Assembly: GCF_018138715.1 (NCBI RefSeq)
Contig: NZ_JAGSHX010000006.1
Span: 5,642,001-5,706,000 of the forward strand
Direction of reading: 5' to 3'
Length of the DNA stretch: 64,000 nucleotides
From: Streptomyces asiaticus
GTDB taxonomy: Bacteria > Actinomycetota > Actinomycetes > Streptomycetales > Streptomycetaceae
Below are positions 28,457 through 36,906 of this stretch, in pieces; within the stretch, counting starts at the first letter, position 1, and every line of letters begins with the position of its first letter. A model generated the notes under the pieces. The model saw only the letters and a list, made by a program, of their open reading frames with translations, did not search any database and was not told the DNA's origin. The position numbers and the translations under genes are program-made.

Positions 28457-29188
28457 ATGTCCAGCAACCGCCCGTCGCCCTCGCGTAACCAGGTACGCAC
28501 CACCGCGCTCACGATCGCGCTCGCCGCCGCGGGCGTCGTAGGGATGGCCGCCCCGCAGACCCAAGCCGCACCGGCAGGGGCCAACACCACCCAGGCCGAC
28601 ACCACCCAGGCCGACACCACCCAGGCCGACACCACCCAGGCCGCCGCCCACCACAACGGCCCCTCCACCTGCCGCGGCGAAGGCGTCGACCCCACCGCCC
28701 GGATCCGCTACCAGTCCGATGTCGTGATCAAGGCGCCGCTGAGCACCGTCTTCGCGTTGCAGACCGACGTGGAGCGCTGGCCGACCTGGCAGCCCCCCGT
28801 CCTCACCATGAAACGCCTCGACCCCGGCCCGGTCCGGAAGGGTTCGCGGTTCCGGTGGACCACCCCGGCGCCCGCCACCCCGACGACCCCCGCCACCACC
28901 CTCACCATCACCTCCACCGTCCACCAGCTCAAGCGCGACTCCTGCATCCGGTGGAGCGGACCCGCGATCGGCGAGGGGCTGCGCATCGACGAGGGCGTCC
29001 ATGTGTGGACCTTCACCAAGGTCAGGGGAGGCGTCCGGGTCCACACCGAGGAAACGTGGACGGGCGACCAGGTCGAGGCGGATATCCCCACCGCGACCGA
29101 GGCCCTGGGCCAGGGCCTCGAAGCGTGGTTGAGCAATCTGAAGACCACCGCCGAGGCCGCCAACCGCCATGACCGGCAGCCTCTTTGA
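28457..29188 (+). CDS. Exported SRPBCC (polyketide cyclase-like) protein
   Basis: 243 residues from ATG 28457, with GAAGGGA upstream. A signal peptide (about residues 1-38, ending TQAAPAG) is followed by four copies of DTTQA, encoded by a 15-bp tandem repeat, then an SRPBCC domain from residue 80 on (VVIKAPLSTVFALQTDVERW, GVHVWTFTKVRGGVRVHTEE). SRPBCC proteins bind hydrophobic ligands and are normally cytoplasmic, so a secreted one is unusual. It lies 77 bp after the DDN-like gene and is probably co-regulated. Confidence 0.85.
   Translation: MSSNRPSPSRNQVRTTALTIALAAAGVVGMAAPQTQAAPAGANTTQADTTQADTTQADTTQAAAHHNGPSTCRGEGVDPTARIRYQSDVVIKAPLSTVFALQTDVERWPTWQPPVLTMKRLDPGPVRKGSRFRWTTPAPATPTTPATTLTITSTVHQLKRDSCIRWSGPAIGEGLRIDEGVHVWTFTKVRGGVRVHTEETWTGDQVEADIPTATEALGQGLEAWLSNLKTTAEAANRHDRQPL
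28586..28645. repeat. 15-bp tandem repeat, four copies
   Basis: ACCACCCAGGCCGAC units at 28586, 28601, 28616 and 28631 (last ends GCC), coding for TTQAD. Copy number could vary by slippage and changes only the length of the linker behind the signal peptide. Confidence 0.9.
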
Positions 29189-29195
29189 CTTCGGG

Positions 29196-29468
29196 CTAGC
29201 GACCGTCGGTCACGCCCAGACCGCGGCGTACGCCCACGAGGGTCTGCATGCCGATGATGACCCACACGAAGTTGGAAGTGACCGATGGCCAGGCGCCATT
29301 GGCGGCCGCCGATACGGCCAGCAGTGCGCCACCGAGCATGTTGATCGACTGGGATGTACGCGAATCCGGTTCGATCCGCCGACGTGACACCAGGGCGTAG
29401 GCCGTGGCGGTGCACAGGGCACCGATCCACCCGGCCGCCGCGGCGACCAGGGGCAGCAACTCCTCCAT
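29196..29468 (-). CDS. Small membrane protein, CBU_0592/SemiSWEET-like
   Basis: 90 residues from ATG 29468, three hydrophobic segments (LLPLVAAAAGWIGALCTATA, SINMLGGALLAVSAAANGAW, FVWVIIGMQTLVGVRRGL). The GWxGA and FxWxxIG patterns resemble small CBU_0592-like/SemiSWEET-type proteins. Divergent from a LysR gene 71 bp away, so it is probably the LysR target. Function unknown. Confidence 0.7.
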   Translation of the reverse strand: MEELLPLVAAAAGWIGALCTATAYALVSRRRIEPDSRTSQSINMLGGALLAVSAAANGAWPSVTSNFVWVIIGMQTLVGVRRGLGVTDGR

Positions 29469-29539
29469 ACCGCCATGGTGGCGGCCACGGGCATACACAT
29501 CAATCGAAGTTGTCTTCCCCCCGCGTTAAGCTGAACTGA

Positions 29540-30445
29540 ATGGATATCGACGCACGCAAACTGGCCGTACTGCTGGCCGTCCACCGGGCCGGAGGGGTGC
29601 TGGCGGCGGCGGATGTCCTGCATCTCACACCGTCGGCCGTTTCCCAGCAGATCGCCCGCCTGGAGAGCGCGGTCGGCGTCACCGTTCTGGACCGTCAGCC
29701 CCGCGGAGCCGTCCTCACACAGGCGGGTCGGGTTCTCGCCGAAACCGCGGAGCGCATCGAATCCGAGCTGACCGATGCCCGCAAAGCACTGGCGGCGCTA
29801 CAGGGGGAGGTGACGGGCACGGTCGTCATCAGCGCCTTCAAGACGGTGATCCGCATGCTGCTCGTACCGCTGGTGCACGGGCTGCGCGAGCAGTTCCCCG
29901 GTCTGGAACTGCTGATCCGGGAGATGGACGGCGAGAAGGCCCAGCAGGAGCTGCGGTCGGGTGCGGTCGACCTGATCATTCTGGAGGCCGAGACCCCCCT
30001 CGGCCACCGGGCCGCGCGCGGCACCCGCGATGTGCCGGTGCTGGAGGAACCGTGGGTGGTGGTCATGCCCGCGGCGACGCCGGTCCCGGTCAGTACGGCG
30101 GACCTGGAGCACCTCACCTGGCTCGGGGTCGACCCGGACGCGGCCGCCCACAGCGCCACCGAACAGGCCCGGCGCGGTCTGAAGGCCACGCCCCCGGCCC
30201 ACAGCTACTACGACTACGACGTCGCGCTCTCACTGGTGTCGGGAGGTCTGGGCATAGCGATCGTGCCCGCCTTGGCCGTGCTGGGTGTGCTGCCCGACGG
30301 CGTAAAGGCGATGTCCCTGCCCGGCCTGGGCACCCGCCGCCTGATCGCCCGGCACCGCACCACCCGCTCCGAGCCACGCAAGGAGGTCCTGACCGTCCTC
30401 GACGCCATCATCGCGTCCGCCGCCGAGCTCGACACCAACGTATAG
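29540..30445 (+). CDS. LysR-family regulator
   Basis: 301 residues. N-terminal HTH (AADVLHLTPSAVSQQIARLE, VLDRQPRGAVLTQAGRVLAE) and a LysR substrate-binding domain from about residue 90. Divergent from the small membrane-protein gene, the standard arrangement for a LysR activator and its target. The ligand cannot be inferred. Confidence 0.92.
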   Translation: MDIDARKLAVLLAVHRAGGVLAAADVLHLTPSAVSQQIARLESAVGVTVLDRQPRGAVLTQAGRVLAETAERIESELTDARKALAALQGEVTGTVVISAFKTVIRMLLVPLVHGLREQFPGLELLIREMDGEKAQQELRSGAVDLIILEAETPLGHRAARGTRDVPVLEEPWVVVMPAATPVPVSTADLEHLTWLGVDPDAAAHSATEQARRGLKATPPAHSYYDYDVALSLVSGGLGIAIVPALAVLGVLPDGVKAMSLPGLGTRRLIARHRTTRSEPRKEVLTVLDAIIASAAELDTNV

Positions 30446-30456
30446 TCGGCCGCTGG

Positions 30457-30762
30457 TCAGCCGCCCAAGGACCAGAGAAGGGCGGTGGTGCCGAAGAATC
30501 CAACGGCACCGAGGGCGGCTCCGACCACGGCGATCCACAGGCGCCCGACCCCGCGGCGGGCGTGGTGGACACCCACGGCCCCGAGAGCGATGGCGAGCGC
30601 CCCGGCGATGATCGTCCACGGAAGGGCGATGAGCACGAGCGTGGACCCAAATACGCCCAATGCGCCCACGGCGGAGAACACGCCGAGGACAAGCGCGGTG
30701 GGGCCCAGCGCGACGGCGGGCGAGTCACTTCGCCCGGCTCCGGACACGGTCGACTCGGACAT
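30457..30762 (-). CDS. Small membrane protein of unknown function
   Basis: 101 residues from ATG 30762, with GGGTGCAGG upstream. Three predicted helices (ALGPTALVLGVFSAVGALGV, LVLIALPWTIIAGALAIALG, WIAVVGAALGAVGFFGTTAL) connected by a short basic loop. Resembles generic DUF4190-like membrane proteins of actinomycetes. It faces the LysR gene tail to tail. Confidence 0.75.
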   Translation of the reverse strand: MSESTVSGAGRSDSPAVALGPTALVLGVFSAVGALGVFGSTLVLIALPWTIIAGALAIALGAVGVHHARRGVGRLWIAVVGAALGAVGFFGTTALLWSLGG

Positions 30763-31012
30763 GACCTGCACCCCCGTGGGATGGGTTCCTGTTCTTGTAC
30801 TGATCGTACCGATGGGGGTGCGGCTGACCGATGGGGGCGCCACGTGAGCGGGGATGCCGCCTGTCATACGGCCATGATCGGGGTCGTACTTCACCGGCTG
30901 CGGCGGCGTACGGCCTGACGCAGCTTTCAGCGGGGACGATGCCCGGTCCCGCGTCCGGCTCCAGGAGCGTCGTCCTGTTAACAGTTCCACACGCAATGGT
31001 CACCAGTCGCCC
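30763..31012. other. Non-coding stretch
   Basis: Nothing coding is recognised. A perfect palindrome CTGTTAACAG lies at 30975-30984, 29 bp before the next small reading frame. Confidence 0.45.
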
Positions 31013-31216
31013 ATGCCTGGGCACCATGTGCGCATGCAAGACAACGCAGCGTCGCCTTTGGCTCCGCCGTCGCCTCTTCCTAAGCGACGGAATTCTGTCC
31101 TCAGGCTGTACGACGCACCCCTCTACCGTGGTTGGGCGTTTTGGACCACTGTCGGATGGGGCCTGATCGCTCGCGACTCCCGGCTGGGCGGCTTCGGACA
31201 AGAAGGACGGCGTTGA
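31013..31216 (+). CDS. Hypothetical short protein, doubtful
   Basis: 67 residues from ATG 31013, or 60 from ATG 31034 (MQDNAASPL). An aromatic segment LRLYDAPLYRGWAFWTTVGW is the only notable feature. It ends in TGA at 31214 while another frame continues with related-looking composition (SDKKDGVDRPEGIERS), so it may be the first part of a frameshifted gene rather than a gene of its own. Confidence 0.3.
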   Translation: MPGHHVRMQDNAASPLAPPSPLPKRRNSVLRLYDAPLYRGWAFWTTVGWGLIARDSRLGGFGQEGRR

Positions 31217-31241
31217 CCGCCCGGAGGGCATCGAGCGATCC

Positions 31242-31430
31242 GTGGTGCCCTCTGAGTTACTCGCGAACGCACGAAATGCATTGCCGCATCCCGTTGCTCG
31301 CGCCGTCCGCGCGCTTCAGCAGGCGTATACCTCCAAGGAGAAGTACGAGGCACTGCTCGATGCCGCGGAGACCCTCGCCATCACTGTCAGCGTCACTGCG
31401 GCGGCGCTGCTTCAGGGGCGGATCGAAAGT
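31242..31430 (+). pseudogene. N-terminal gene fragment of unknown family
   Basis: From GTG 31242 about 60 residues read like a real helical protein (NALPHPVARAVRALQQAYTS, KEKYEALLDAAETLAITVSV) and then turn into non-protein-like sequence with no stop until 31550. The quality drop coincides with the start of the VWA relic at 31474. I take it as a truncated gene. The helical pattern is reminiscent of regions next to NTPase or effector modules, but the family is not identified. Confidence 0.4.
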
Positions 31431-31473
31431 CGATCCGGCAATGAGGGGCACGGGCAGGGGCTGGGACAGAACC

Positions 31474-31525
31474 CCGCGGCCGTTGCCCGCCGGCATCGTG
31501 CTTGGCCAGGGAGACGGCAGCGGTC
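31474..31525 (-). pseudogene. 52-bp relic of a VWA-domain gene
   Basis: The minus strand contains GACCGCTGCCGTCTCC, TGGCCAAGCACGATGCCGG and GGGCAACGG, matching the intact VWA gene at 38910-38961 with only a few substitutions and one missing base; the corresponding protein segment is KTAAVSLAKHDAGGQRAA. Nothing of the rest of that gene is present here. It is a small duplicated or leftover piece. Confidence 0.75.
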
Positions 31526-31538
31526 CGTCAACCTCTAC

Positions 31539-33008
31539 CTATTGGCGTGACAGAACCCGGGTGATGCCCGCCGCGAGGGCGGTCGCCAGCAGCCAGCCCG
31601 CGCCGATCAGGAGCCAAGCGATCCATTGGGTCGGCCCCGTCGGTTGGAACACCCGCTCCTGGCCGAAGTCGATCACGGGCAGGAGCAGGTCCAGGCTGTA
31701 CATCACCGGACTGAACACCGGATGGGGCGTACCACTCGGCGGGGTGGGCCGGTGCAGGGCGAAGACGGTGGCACCTGTGGCGAGCAGGGCCAGCAGCCAC
31801 ACTGCGGCGCGTTCCGGCAAGTAGCCGTACCCGACGGTGGCATCCTGCACATGCCCCCAGGCACGGGCGTACCAGGGGAGGGTCGCGCGGCGGTGACGCT
31901 GGCGGGTCAGGAGCACGGTCCGGGCGTCGCGGTCCTGACCGATGGACTGGTACACGGTGGCGAGCTGTTGGTACGGCTGGGGCCGGTACCCGTCGGGATC
32001 ACGGCTCAGCAGCTCAAGGCGATGGCCGACAGGCAGGTGGGGTTCCAGCGACCCGTAGACCAGGCCGTCGAGTTGGAGGGGTGGCTGCTCGCGATGGTCG
32101 TCATGGAGCCGGAGTACACCGATGGCGGCGTGACGCAGATCCGCGCCTCCCGTGGCCCGCGCGGGTCGGAGAAGCAACTCTCCGGCCTGGAGGTGATGAC
32201 AGGAGAGGGCGTTGCCACGGGCGGGGGCGAGGGATGCCGTGTCGAAGCTGACCGATCCGCCGACGGTGGCGCTGGTCAGCGTTATGGCTCCGGTGGCGCG
32301 GAATCCTTCGCCGCAGTCGATATCCGTGGGGACCTGGATGCCGGGGGCGGACAGAGCTTCACCGTCGGGTGCGTGCAGTGTGGCCCCTCGGAGGTGCAGA
32401 CCTTCACTGAGGCGGGCCCGGAGCAGCCGCAGTTCCCCGTCGGCGCGGAATCCGTCGGTCCCGACGACGCCCTTCGCCTCGAGGCGTGCGCCGTCCAGGG
32501 CCACATCCCCGGCGTGGGAGAGGTGCGCGCCTTGGAGGAGCAGACTCCCGCTGATACAGGCGTCATGCACGTTGACTCCGCCCTGAACGCGGCAGTTCAT
32601 CAGGTCGAGGTTTCCGTCCACCGTCGTGGCGCCCATCCCGAGCCCCGGTAAGGACGAGCCGCCGAAGCTGGTCACTCGCAGCTTGGCCCCGTACAACTGC
32701 GGCGCCTCCTCGAACCAGCACTCCTCCAGTCACAGCACGCAGCATGCCTCGGCGAAGACCAGGCGCAGCTTCTCCGATATCCGAGCGCCCGTCAGGTGGA
32801 CCATCGGAGTTTCCCCACCGATGGCATCGGCACCGCCCAGCAGCAACGAGCGGATCACCGAGGCCCGCACCTGGCGCTCCGGCCCCCAACTGCCGCCGTC
32901 CATCACCGCCCCGCCGTCCGCGTCGCGGGGACGTAGGTCGACCTCATCCCCCGTGGCGAAGGCTTCCCAGAGCCGGAGTTCCGGGCCGGTGAGGTCGTCA
33001 GGGCGCAT
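31539..33008 (-). pseudogene. Pentapeptide-repeat-like membrane protein gene with in-frame TGA
   Basis: One frame runs from ATG 33008 (SD GGAGGA 8 bp upstream; MRPDDLTGPELRLWEAFATG) to 31539 but is interrupted by TGA at 32732-32730. On both sides the sequence is continuous protein: VFAEACCVL before and LEECWFEEAPQLYGAKLRVT after. The middle consists of pentapeptide-like strands (GSLLLQGAHLS, GELRLLRARLSEGLHLRGAT), and the C-terminus has two or three membrane helices (AAVWLLALLATGATVFAL, WIAWLLIGAGWLLATALAAG). A CGA-to-TGA change would explain the stop. No selenocysteine or other recoding signal is evident. Confidence 0.75.
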
Positions 33009-33146
33009 CCGGGCGTCCTCCGGTGGGTCTGGAACGGGATCCGTGGGCAAATGGGCGTACGGGAAAGGGGCATCCCGATCGGTCGTGGACCCCGATCTTC
33101 GCGACGAGCAGCCACGTTGTCCATGGGCGGGCGCACGGGCCGGGTG

Positions 33147-33728
33147 TCAGGGCCACGGCTCCCGTGTGACGTCGGCGATGACGGTGGTGACCATCTTGCG
33201 GACGGCCACGGCGTCCGGCGGTGCGGCCTCGCGGTCCGCGAAGAGCAGGTGTCCGGCCCCGATCACCGTGGGTGCGAGCGCGTCGATGTCGGCGTCGGCC
33301 GCGATGCGTCCCCGGTCCCGCTCGGCGGTGAGGTAGGAGGCGAGCATGGCCGTGGCCTCCGTCAGGAGCGGGATGCCGATCGGTGTGGTCGCGCGAAGCC
33401 GGGCGCGTAGCTCGTCCCGCGAGGTGACGAGGCTGACGAGGGCCACGGCGACCGACTCGAACAGGGTCGTCAGGGCGTCGGCGAGGTGGCCGGCGACGGT
33501 GCCGGTCCCCGCGGCGTCGCGCAGGTCGGCGGACTGCTGGTCGAGCCGGGCGATGCGATCCCGTACGAGTTCGGCGAGGAAGGCGTCGAAGTCGGCGAAG
33601 TGCCGGTGCAGGACGCCCTTCGCGCAGCCCGCCTCCGTGGTGACCGCCCGACTGGTCAGCGCGCTCGGCCCGTCCCGGAGCAGGACCCGCTCGGCGGCCT
33701 GGAACAACTGCTCGCGTACGTCACGCAT
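33147..33728 (-). CDS. TetR-family regulator
   Basis: 193 residues from ATG 33728; GTG 33746 would add six. HTH at residues 8-50 (SRAVTTEAGCAKGVLHRHFA). Divergent from a methyltransferase gene; two 18-bp palindromes with arms AGTGGGC/GCCCACT fill the gap and are the likely operators. Confidence 0.9.
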   Translation of the reverse strand: MRDVREQLFQAAERVLLRDGPSALTSRAVTTEAGCAKGVLHRHFADFDAFLAELVRDRIARLDQQSADLRDAAGTGTVAGHLADALTTLFESVAVALVSLVTSRDELRARLRATTPIGIPLLTEATAMLASYLTAERDRGRIAADADIDALAPTVIGAGHLLFADREAAPPDAVAVRKMVTTVIADVTREPWP

Positions 33729-33790
33729 GGCGACCCCTGTCGGCACCGTGCGTTCCTCCTCACCTTGCTCGTGGGTCCGCCCGATTGACG

Positions 33791-33829
33791 AGTGGGCAAG
33801 TGCCCACTCATAGTGGGCGAATGCCCACT
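33791..33829. promoter_or_regulatory. Twin TetR operators
   Basis: AGTGGGCAAGTGCCCACT (33791-33808) and AGTGGGCGAATGCCCACT (33812-33829), centres 21 bp apart, two helical turns. The second contains the ATG (33821) of the methyltransferase gene. The spacing suits two dimers on one face of the DNA. Confidence 0.85.
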
Positions 33830-34672
33830 CTACCGTCTTCCGGGAACGAGCCCCATCGACATCGGCAGATGGCCGAGTCGTTCGGCACGGATGCCGAACG
33901 CTATGACCAGGCCCGGCCCCGCTACCCCCAGGCCATGGTGGACCGGATCGCCACCGACAGCCCGGGCCCCGGCGTCCTCAATGTCCCCGACGTCCTCGAT
34001 GCCCCCGACATCCTCGACGTCGGCTGTGGCACCGGTATCGCGGCCCGGCAGTTCCAGCAGGCCGGCCGCACGGTGCTCGGTGTCGAGCCGGACGCGCGGA
34101 TGGCCGACGTGGCGCGGCGGCTCGGGACGGCGGTCGAGGTCGCGACCTTCGAAGCCTGGGATCCGGCCGGCCGGCACTTCGACGCGGTGATCGCGGGCCA
34201 GGCGTGGCACTGGGTCGACCCGGTCGCGGGAGCGGCCAAAGCCGCCCAGGTACTGCGGCCCGGCGCCCGGCTGGCCGCGTTCTGGAACGTCTTCCGGCTC
34301 CCAACCGAGCTTGCGGAAGCCCTCGCCGCGGTCTGCCGACGGGTGATGCCCGGCGCGCCGTTCGACTTCCGGGCGGTGGCGCAGGGCGGCCTGGACACGC
34401 ATCAGCCGATCCTCACCAAGGCCGCCGACGGGATACGGGCGGCGGGCGCGTTCGGCGAACCGGAACAGTGGCGGTTCGACTGGGAGTGGACCTACACCCG
34501 GGACGCCTGGCTCGAGCAGATCCCCACGCAGGGCGCCTTCACCCGACTTCCCCCGGCCGGGCTGGCGGAGGTGCTGGAGGGTGTCGGCGCGGCCATCGAC
34601 GCGATGGGCGGCAGCTTCACGATGCCGTACGCGACGGTGGTGATCACCACGACCCGAACTGCCCCAGCCTGA
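33821..34672 (+). CDS. Class I SAM-dependent methyltransferase
   Basis: 283 residues from ATG 33821, which lies inside the second operator; ATG 33869 (MAESFGTDAERYDQARPRYP) is the family-typical start and also possible. Motif I is ILDVGCGTGIAARQF, then VLGVEPDARMADVARRLG and AGQAWHWVDP. The residues before motif I are repeated (NVPDVLDAPDILDV), from an 18-bp duplication. Likely repressed by the divergent TetR. Substrate unknown. Confidence 0.85.
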   Translation: MPTLPSSGNEPHRHRQMAESFGTDAERYDQARPRYPQAMVDRIATDSPGPGVLNVPDVLDAPDILDVGCGTGIAARQFQQAGRTVLGVEPDARMADVARRLGTAVEVATFEAWDPAGRHFDAVIAGQAWHWVDPVAGAAKAAQVLRPGARLAAFWNVFRLPTELAEALAAVCRRVMPGAPFDFRAVAQGGLDTHQPILTKAADGIRAAGAFGEPEQWRFDWEWTYTRDAWLEQIPTQGAFTRLPPAGLAEVLEGVGAAIDAMGGSFTMPYATVVITTTRTAPA

Positions 34673-34716
34673 CTTCACGAAAGGGAGGCCAGCGCCTCGA
34701 ACAACTCACCCTTCGC

Positions 34717-35553
34717 TCATGGACTCTCTCCGACCTGCTCGCCGCGAGACCTCGGCTCGGACGTCTCGACATGCACCGGCCCCAGCCGCGGTCGCTTGGC
34801 CGTGCGGCCGTCGCCGGAGGAGCGGCCCCGGAGGCGGCGGGTGAGCCAGGGGCCGAGGAAGGTGGCGGTCCAGCGGAGTTCATCGGTGGCGGCGCGCCAT
34901 CCGGTGGGTGCTGGCGTCGCCGGCGGGGGCAGCGGGTGGCTCCAGGTGTCGTCGGTGCCCGGGAGGTTGAGGGTGTAGGCGAGTGCGGCGGCGATGCGCT
35001 GGTGGCCGATGGGGCTGGCGTGGAGGCGGTCGTGACTCCACAGCCGGGGGTCGGTGACGACGGGGTAGTGGCCGGTTTCGGCGACGGTGACGCCATGGCG
35101 CCGGGCGGCCTCGCGGATGCGCTCGTTGAGGGCTATGACGCGCGGGGTGAGGGGGCGCGCCAGGGGGCTGATGCGGGCGGGGTCGGGGAAGGTGAGCGTG
35201 GCGACGTGGGCGCCTTGCGTGGTGAGCGCGGCGAACATCGCCTCCAGGTGGTGGGCGGTGTGGTCGGCGTCGAAGCGGGGACGGAGGAGGTCGTTGACCC
35301 CGGCGACGACGGTGGCCAGATCGGGGCGGAGCGCCAGGGCCGGTGCGAGCTGCTCCGCGTGGACCTGCGCGGCGAGACGGCCCCGTACGGCGAGATTGGC
35401 GTACGAGAGGCCGGGGTTCGCGTGCGCGAGGTGCTCGGCGAGGCGGTCGGCGAACCCGCGCAGCCCTGTGACGTCGTCGCCGTCGCCGAGGCCCTCGGTC
35501 TGGCTGTCGCCCAGCGCGACATAGCGGCTGTACGCCGCGTCAGTGTCGGGCAC
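34717..35553 (-). CDS. SGNH/GDSL-family hydrolase
   Basis: 278 residues from GTG 35553. Block I GDSQTEG (catalytic Ser17), block II with Gly in NLAVRGRL, block III GVNDLLRP, and block V with Asp and His (SHDRLHASPIGHQ). Cytoplasmic, as no signal peptide is present. The start overlaps the PadR-type gene by 14 bp, so both are translated from one message. Substrate, probably an acyl ester, is unknown. Confidence 0.9.
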   Translation of the reverse strand: MPDTDAAYSRYVALGDSQTEGLGDGDDVTGLRGFADRLAEHLAHANPGLSYANLAVRGRLAAQVHAEQLAPALALRPDLATVVAGVNDLLRPRFDADHTAHHLEAMFAALTTQGAHVATLTFPDPARISPLARPLTPRVIALNERIREAARRHGVTVAETGHYPVVTDPRLWSHDRLHASPIGHQRIAAALAYTLNLPGTDDTWSHPLPPPATPAPTGWRAATDELRWTATFLGPWLTRRLRGRSSGDGRTAKRPRLGPVHVETSEPRSRGEQVGESP

Positions 35554-36109
35554 GGCTGTGCTGCCTCTCTCGCAGGACGGTGATGGTGCGCTCGCACCAG
35601 TCGCGGTTGCCCTGTTCCAGGGCCAGGCCGCGCAGACAGGTCAGATACGGTCCGATGCGGCGGCCGTGGCGCAGGAACTCCTCCTCCGTACGGTCACCCC
35701 GCATCTTGCGCAGCAGCTTGCCGAAGAGCTGGATCTTGGCCTCGGCGAAGCTGGCACGCTCGGTGAGCTGGCCGATCAGGGTCTCCGTGTCGACGTGGTC
35801 CGCGGCCTGGACCTTGACGAGCAGGTCGTCACGGATGAAGGACGGCTTGGCGAACGCCGCCGTGAACTCCTCCAGCTCCGCCAGCCCGGCATCGGTCACA
35901 TGGAACAACCGCTTGGTGGGGCGGGTCTCCTGGACCACCGCCCGGCCCGCGATGAGCCCGTCCTTCTCCAGGCGGGTCAGCTCGGCGTAGAGCTGCTGTG
36001 GCTGGGCGTGCCAGAAGTTGGCCACGCCGATGTCGAACGCCTTGGTCAGCTGGTATCCGCTGAGCTCACCCTCGAGCAGTGCCGCCAGCACGGCGTGCCG
36101 TAGGGCCAT
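35540..36109 (-). CDS. PadR-family regulator
   Basis: 189 residues from ATG 36109. The winged HTH of PadR (RHAVLAALLEGELSGYQLTK, LYAELTRLEKDGLIAGRAVV) is followed by the Vir/PadR C-terminal helices. Divergent from a SnoaL-like gene, with a clear palindrome between them, and co-transcribed with the SGNH hydrolase gene. Confidence 0.92.
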   Translation of the reverse strand: MALRHAVLAALLEGELSGYQLTKAFDIGVANFWHAQPQQLYAELTRLEKDGLIAGRAVVQETRPTKRLFHVTDAGLAELEEFTAAFAKPSFIRDDLLVKVQAADHVDTETLIGQLTERASFAEAKIQLFGKLLRKMRGDRTEEEFLRHGRRIGPYLTCLRGLALEQGNRDWCERTITVLRERQHSRARH

Positions 36110-36140
36110 CGGATCGCCTCCCTCATGTCTCCGTGTCTCC

Positions 36141-36168
36141 GCATGCCTCTGTGTCTGCATGCCTCTGT
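36141..36168. repeat. Short direct repeat
   Basis: GCATGCCTCTGT at 36141-36152 and again at 36157-36168 (16-bp period), in the leader of the PadR-type gene. Confidence 0.6.
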
Positions 36169-36188
36169 CGCCGGACACGAGGCCATGA

Positions 36189-36206
36189 TAGTCATGAAAA
36201 TGACTA
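36189..36206. promoter_or_regulatory. Probable PadR operator
   Basis: TAGTCAT-GAAA-ATGACTA, perfect 7-bp arms, in the AT-richest stretch between the PadR-type and SnoaL-like genes, 36 bp before the latter's start. Confidence 0.75.
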
Positions 36207-36241
36207 CTCACATCCTTGATTATGAAAGAGGCGGGTGTGCG

Positions 36242-36679
36242 ATGACCACTGCCGACCGTTTCCGTACCGCCATCGACAACCGGGACCTCGCGGCCTTGGA
36301 CGACCTCTTCACCGAGGACATCCGCTTCTACAGCCCCGTCAAGTTCACCCCCTTCGAGGGCAAACCGATGGTGCTGGGCCTCTTCGGGGTCCTGCTGCGC
36401 ACGTTCCAGGACTTCCGCTACATCGGCGACTACACCGGCACCGCGCAGACCAGCACCGACGGCACGTCCACCCAGTCCGCGGTGCTGCTCTTCCGCACCC
36501 GGGTGGGCGACAAGGAGATCCACGGCATCGACCTGCTGCACTTCGCCGACGACGGCCGCATCAAGGAGTTCACCGTCATGGTCCGCCCCCAGTCCGCCGT
36601 CCACGCCCTGGGCGAAGCGGTCCTCGCGGGCCTGGTCGAAGACGGCCTCGCGCCGGCACCGACGCCCTCCGGCCAGTAG
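36242..36679 (+). CDS. SnoaL/NTF2-like protein
   Basis: 145 residues from ATG 36242. The NTF2-like cone fold is indicated by FRTAIDNRDLAALDDLFTED, FYSPVKFTPFEGKPMVLGL and IHGIDLLHFADDGRIKEFTV. Members are small hydrolases, isomerases or binding proteins. Probably the repressed target of the divergent PadR-type regulator. Confidence 0.85.
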   Translation: MTTADRFRTAIDNRDLAALDDLFTEDIRFYSPVKFTPFEGKPMVLGLFGVLLRTFQDFRYIGDYTGTAQTSTDGTSTQSAVLLFRTRVGDKEIHGIDLLHFADDGRIKEFTVMVRPQSAVHALGEAVLAGLVEDGLAPAPTPSGQ

Positions 36680-36906
36680 CCGCGCATCTGCCCGTCGCCA
36701 CGGGCCCGAGGGTGCGCGTCGGCCGCCCCTCGGAAACCCTTTCGCCGCGTGGCCGGACGCCGCCCGGGTGCCTTCACCCGGCGGCGGTCGGCGCTGTGGG
36801 ACTCCGCACCGGCCCAGCGACCCCGGAAGGCGCCTCGGTCGGCACGTCGGCCACGGTCACCCCGGCGGTCAGTCGCCGGCCGGATGGTCTGGAACGTGAT
36901 GGTGTG

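Noticed and set aside
31257..31496. 79-codon minus-strand frame overlapping the VWA relic
   Set aside because: Only the relic itself resembles the VWA gene and in this frame the homologous codons are shifted, so it is not a functional gene.
32730..32732. TGA in the membrane-protein gene as a selenocysteine codon
   Set aside because: No SECIS-like hairpin was seen just downstream, the flanking protein is not a redox family, and CGA to TGA mutation is simpler.
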